Shown here piece after piece: positions 13,796-16,835 of a stretch of 16,835 nt of DNA. A model generated the notes under the pieces. It did no database searches and was not told the origin of the DNA. It saw only the letters and a program-made list of their open reading frames with translations. The stretch is from an uncultured Bacteroidales bacterium (GTDB taxonomy: Bacteria > Bacteroidota > Bacteroidia > Bacteroidales > Lentimicrobiaceae). Numbering within the stretch: the stretch's first letter is position 1; each line of letters begins with the position of its first letter. Where the stretch lies: the NCBI GenBank assembly GCA_937864935.1, contig CALMDN010000382.1, positions 1 through 16,835 on the forward strand, written 5' to 3'. A program made the position numbers and the translations under genes.

Positions 13796-15946
13796 ATGAA
13801 AATCCTTTCTCACCAAATCGGGAGTATTGTCCTGATCTCCCTGATCCTGTTCTGGAGCAGCCTCTCAGGCCTGCGGGCAGCGGAAGCTCGCTATACCAGG
13901 GCTTCAGCAGCCTATTTCAGTGAGGCAGAGCTGCGTCAATCAATCCGCGAGGCATCTGCCGGTGTTGCCACAGAAAACGGAATTCCGGAAAGCCTCTTCG
14001 ATTTTGTATATCCTGAGTACGAAGAGCGGATACATGAGGTCAGCCGCCCCTTTATCGTGAAGCGTTTCGGATGGCTCGAAGAAGGCCTTTTCACGAAACC
14101 TGCACCCGGAACTCCGGCTTTTGAAAAACGTAAAACTGCCTATGCGAATGAGCTGCGCAGGGGTGTTACCGAAGCCATGCTGAGCGACTCTTTACTGTCC
14201 GGGGTGTTGCTGACGAGAAACGAGTCTGACCGCATACTGATTTTTCGATCCGACATCGTGATCTCCGGCAGCGGAACCATCCATGTTACCGAGGAGATTA
14301 CCGTGTACAACGGTGACGGGAGTTTCAACAGCGGGAACGACGAAATCAAGCGCGGCATTGTGCGGACTTTCCCAACGGTCTACCGCGATGCATACGGATT
14401 GCTGAACATTGTCCCGTTCCGGATCATTGAGATAAGCCGCGACGGGCAGCCGGAGCCCTATCACACCGAACGGGCTGAAAACGGTACGGTTGTTTATCTG
14501 GGAGATGCTTCCTATTACCTCGATCGCGGATTGTACCGTTACCGCATAGTATATGAAACAGACGATCAGCTGATTTTTCATCCCGGTAAAGATGAGTTCT
14601 ACTGGAACGTTACCGGGAATGGCTGGTCTTTCGTGATTGAAAAAGCCGGTTGTTCCATCCGTTTTCCGGAAAAGGCTGAGATTTCAGAATTTCAGTGTTA
14701 CACCGGAGCTCAGGGTTCCACCGGAAACCTGTGTTCCGCCACCCCCGTTGATCAGTCACAGATCCACTTTGCAACCCAGGGGCCGTTGCAGGCATGGGAA
14801 GGGCTAACCGTAGCTGTTTCCGTAAAGAAAGGCGTGTTGACTGAACCTTCTTCCACGAGCCGTTTACTTGATCTGGTTGCTGACAACTACATACTGCCCG
14901 TGCTGATTGTTGTGCTCCTGTTGCTGTTCATCTTTAACTACATCAGCTGGGTCAGGGTGGGGCGCGATCCTGCCGCAGGCACCATCATTCCGCAGTTTTC
15001 ACCTCCGGCAGAGATGTCAGCAGCCGATACCGGTTACTTGCTTCACCAGAAGTTCAGGCCCGAATTGTTTACTGCGGCCCTTGTGGATTGTGCCGTCCAA
15101 AGGGCAATAGATATTGAAGCAGGCTCAGAAGGGAAGATATTCAAAAGCAGGTACTATCGCTTTACTGCTCCTGCAGCGCCGACCGACGGGGTAACACTTA
15201 GCCGGCTGGAACAATGGTATGGATTCAGTGCGGACGATCTTTATGATGAAAAAGCAGTCAAAGGCAAATACAATCCCACCCTTGAGGCTGCCTTGATCCG
15301 TTTCAAAACGACCCTGGAAGGGAGACTGCTGATCAGAAAAGGCTTTAAGAATACCTTCAGGGGGATGTTTGCCCTCAACCAGGGGCCGGTTGGATTTGGT
15401 ATACTGCTGATTATCTTAACGGCTGTGGCAGCCGGAATCATTCTGATGAGGTACTCAACACCCGTGCTGATCCTGTACAGTGTGCTGATTCTCGTGCTCT
15501 GTATATTGGTTCAGGTGGTTTTTGGCAGGATTATGAGCGCCTACACGCCCGAAGGCAGGAGGGTTCTTGATCACGTGCTGGGATTTAAGATGTACCTGGA
15601 AACTGCTGAACAACGGCGTTTCGATGCCCTGAACCCACCGGAAATGAACCTCAGGCTCTTCGAAAAATACCTGCCCTATGCCATTGCACTCGGATGTGAA
15701 AATGAATGGGCTTCAAAATTTGACGATGTTTTGCAGCAGGCAGAGCAGCAGGGCTATCAGCCTGCCTACTTCCGGGGTTTTGGAACCACCAGCTTTTCTG
15801 CTTCTGAATTTACGGGTGGATTGGGTTCTTCCTTTACAGGAACCATCTCCTCCTCCTCTACAGCCCCTTCACAAAGTTCCGGAGGCAGCGGCGGTGCTGG
15901 CAGCTCAGGCGGAGGCGGAGGCGGTGGAGGCGGAGGTGGCTGGTAA
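13796..15946 (+). CDS. DUF2207 domain-containing membrane protein
   Basis: From the ATG at 13796 the protein has 716 residues. It starts with a signal sequence (IGSIVLISLILFWSSLSGLR, cleavage near residue 28). A helical stretch of about 115 residues follows, then the DUF2207 beta domain (about 145-335): FRSDIVISGSGTIHVTEEIT, then KRGIVRTFP with the conserved G-I-x-R-x-F-P, and FYWNVTGNGW. A membrane helix (365-385), SWVRVGRDP, a cytoplasmic region, two more helices (533-577) and a Gly-rich tail ending GGGW come next. This order is typical of the family, whose function is unknown; it regularly pairs with LemA. A longer frame from 13685 would overlap lemA by 83 bases and bury the signal sequence, so I prefer 13796, with GGAG just before it. 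The helical segment before the DUF2207 domain is longer than I would expect and may be lineage-specific. Confidence 0.9.
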   Translation: MKILSHQIGSIVLISLILFWSSLSGLRAAEARYTRASAAYFSEAELRQSIREASAGVATENGIPESLFDFVYPEYEERIHEVSRPFIVKRFGWLEEGLFTKPAPGTPAFEKRKTAYANELRRGVTEAMLSDSLLSGVLLTRNESDRILIFRSDIVISGSGTIHVTEEITVYNGDGSFNSGNDEIKRGIVRTFPTVYRDAYGLLNIVPFRIIEISRDGQPEPYHTERAENGTVVYLGDASYYLDRGLYRYRIVYETDDQLIFHPGKDEFYWNVTGNGWSFVIEKAGCSIRFPEKAEISEFQCYTGAQGSTGNLCSATPVDQSQIHFATQGPLQAWEGLTVAVSVKKGVLTEPSSTSRLLDLVADNYILPVLIVVLLLLFIFNYISWVRVGRDPAAGTIIPQFSPPAEMSAADTGYLLHQKFRPELFTAALVDCAVQRAIDIEAGSEGKIFKSRYYRFTAPAAPTDGVTLSRLEQWYGFSADDLYDEKAVKGKYNPTLEAALIRFKTTLEGRLLIRKGFKNTFRGMFALNQGPVGFGILLIILTAVAAGIILMRYSTPVLILYSVLILVLCILVQVVFGRIMSAYTPEGRRVLDHVLGFKMYLETAEQRRFDALNPPEMNLRLFEKYLPYAIALGCENEWASKFDDVLQQAEQQGYQPAYFRGFGTTSFSASEFTGGLGSSFTGTISSSSTAPSQSSGGSGGAGSSGGGGGGGGGGGW

Positions 15947-16086
15947 TCCCATCGCTTTTTGTCCCTTGGAAAAGATTCCCGATTGCCGGTACTGAGTTCT
16001 TCCGGCCTACCTGTAGCGGTTAATTCTGTTGCTGTTTTTATTGAGCAACCGGCAGCCGGTACTCCAAGTTTCCGATCAGGCCTGAA

Positions 16087-16140
16087 AAGGGTTTCGCCCC
16101 GAACAAAACAAACCCTTACCTGCCATCGTTTGTTAAGGGT
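16087..16140. repeat. Competing inverted repeats upstream of the sensor gene
   Basis: AAGGGTTT (16087-16094) pairs with AAACCCTT (16110-16117). The same right arm region, ACCCTTA (16112-16118), also matches TAAGGGT (16134-16140), which lies in the spacer of the predicted sensor promoter. One arm can therefore pair with either partner. This might be an operator pair or the end of the DUF2207 transcript (no T-tract), or chance. Confidence 0.35.
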
Positions 16141-16161
16141 AAACGAAAAAGCCGATCTTTG
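16130..16161 (+). promoter_or_regulatory. Promoter of the sensor gene
   Basis: TTG (16130-16132), a 21-base spacer and GATCTTTG (16154-16161) resemble the Bacteroidota -33/-7 promoter with one mismatch (G for T). Predicted start near 16166, giving a leader of about 15 bases before the ATG at 16181. Confidence 0.45.
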
Positions 16162-16180
16162 TAAAGCATTGTAACTACAG

Positions 16181-16835
16181 ATGAACATCCGCAAATTGTT
16201 AAGACCCCGGGTTACCAACATCTACCAGCAAAAGAAGACCTGGAAGCGGTGGCTGTTTTTCGTCGCATTGCTCATTGTGAGTGTGTCGCTCTGGTACACC
16301 AATATGCTGGTGAAAAACATTGCCCGCGATGAGCGAAGCAAGATTACCACCTGGGCCAATGCCATTCAGCGCAGGGCCAGCCTGGTGAATTATACCAGTC
16401 AGTTTTTCGACCAGATCCGCACCGAAGAGCGAAAGAGGGTTGAACTGCTTGCCGAAACAACGGTGAAAATCCCTACCACCGAAGATGACGAAGCCCTGGG
16501 TATTTACCTGAAAATTGTCGAAAGCAATACAACCATCCCGGTGATCCTTGCCAATGAGAAAGGCCAGATAGACCAGGTCAAAAATGTTGACTTTGATCCG
16601 GATACCGTACCTGAGATGACCCCGGCGCTGCTGAAGGAGTTCTCTGAATACCCTCCGATTGTGCTGGATTATTACCACGGCAACCATGTTTACCTTTATT
16701 ACAAGGAGTCGCACCTTTTTTCCGAACTGAAGGTGGTAATCGATGATCTGGTAGAATCTTTTTTCAGTGAAGTTGTCAACAACTCAGCTTCGGTTCCGGT
16801 AATCATCACAGACAGCACTCGGAGCGAAGTCATTG
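16181..16835 (+). CDS. Membrane sensor protein, probably histidine kinase (N-terminal fragment)
   Basis: An open frame of 218 codons runs from the ATG at 16181 to the window edge without a stop, so the C-terminal half is missing. A basic cytoplasmic start (MNIRKLLRPRV...QQKKTWKR) is followed by one transmembrane helix (about 24-41, WLFFVALLIVSVSLWYTN), then a helical stretch with ARDERSKITTWANAIQ and an extracytoplasmic part containing YLKIVESNTTIPVILANEKG and YYHGNHVYLYYKES. The I-x-x-S-N-T-T-I-P-V-I-L-x-x-E-x-G stretch after a first helix is familiar from the sensor regions of Bacteroidota two-component histidine kinases. The second membrane helix, HisKA and ATPase domains should lie beyond 16835; none is visible here, so the kinase call is inferred. 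It has its own promoter candidate and is not clearly tied to the lemA operon, from which it is 234 bases away. Confidence 0.65.
   Translation, partial: MNIRKLLRPRVTNIYQQKKTWKRWLFFVALLIVSVSLWYTNMLVKNIARDERSKITTWANAIQRRASLVNYTSQFFDQIRTEERKRVELLAETTVKIPTTEDDEALGIYLKIVESNTTIPVILANEKGQIDQVKNVDFDPDTVPEMTPALLKEFSEYPPIVLDYYHGNHVYLYYKESHLFSELKVVIDDLVESFFSEVVNNSASVPVIITDSTRSEVI

Noticed and set aside
15879..15943. GGAGGC-rich repeat at the end of the DUF2207 gene as a microsatellite or mobile repeat
   Set aside because: It encodes the Gly-rich tail normal for this family, and the codons vary, so it is simply low-complexity coding sequence.
16199..16714. A 171-codon minus-strand frame at the right end
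   Set aside because: It is opposite the sensor protein, whose plus-strand frame has a membrane helix, promoter and family-like motifs.
1..16835. CRISPR arrays, tRNA genes, defence or toxin-antitoxin modules, phage or transposase genes
   Set aside because: I looked for them on both strands and saw no spaced repeats, cloverleaf sequences or hallmark motifs.

Overview
The window looks like a chromosomal segment of a Bacteroidota bacterium, probably in or near the order Bacteroidales. Three things suggest this: gene content (LemA with a DUF2207 protein, AsmA-like protein, paired TrkH proteins), promoters with the Bacteroidota -7 element TAnnTTTG (most with a poor or missing -33 TTG), and the near absence of strong Shine-Dalgarno sequences. 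No tRNA, rRNA, CRISPR array, transposase or phage gene was seen.

Left part (1-6884, all minus strand). In transcription order this runs trkA, trkH, trkH, a MATE exporter, a family 2 glycosyltransferase, and the start of a diacylglycerol/lipid kinase cut by the window edge. trkA and the two trkH genes are 27-35 bases apart and form a K+ uptake operon: TrkA is the cytoplasmic NAD/nucleotide-binding gating subunit and the two TrkH paralogues are membrane channels. trkA is split by one extra base in a run of nine C (nine G in the coding strand), exactly in its second Rossmann glycine loop. The MATE and glycosyltransferase genes have their own -7 boxes.

Middle part (6885-11752). A 314-base divergent intergenic region carries promoters for trkA (left) and dxs (right). 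dxs encodes the first enzyme of the MEP isoprenoid pathway. It is followed by a large AsmA-like envelope protein.

Right part (11753-16835, plus strand). A visibly AT-rich outer-membrane beta-barrel gene sits alone between two long intergenic regions. Each of these holds a strong hairpin sharing the core CCTGTCTGC...GGCAGG. The left one also has a 7-base tandem repeat and the right one a 28-residue ORF that looks like a bare signal peptide. A lemA-DUF2207 operon follows, then the first 218 codons of a membrane sensor protein, probably a histidine kinase.

Most of the window is ordinary housekeeping and envelope sequence. The points that deserve a second look are the trkA homopolymer frameshift, the REP-like hairpins around the AT-rich gene, and the signal-peptide-only ORF. 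I do not see convincing evidence of a new multi-gene system.
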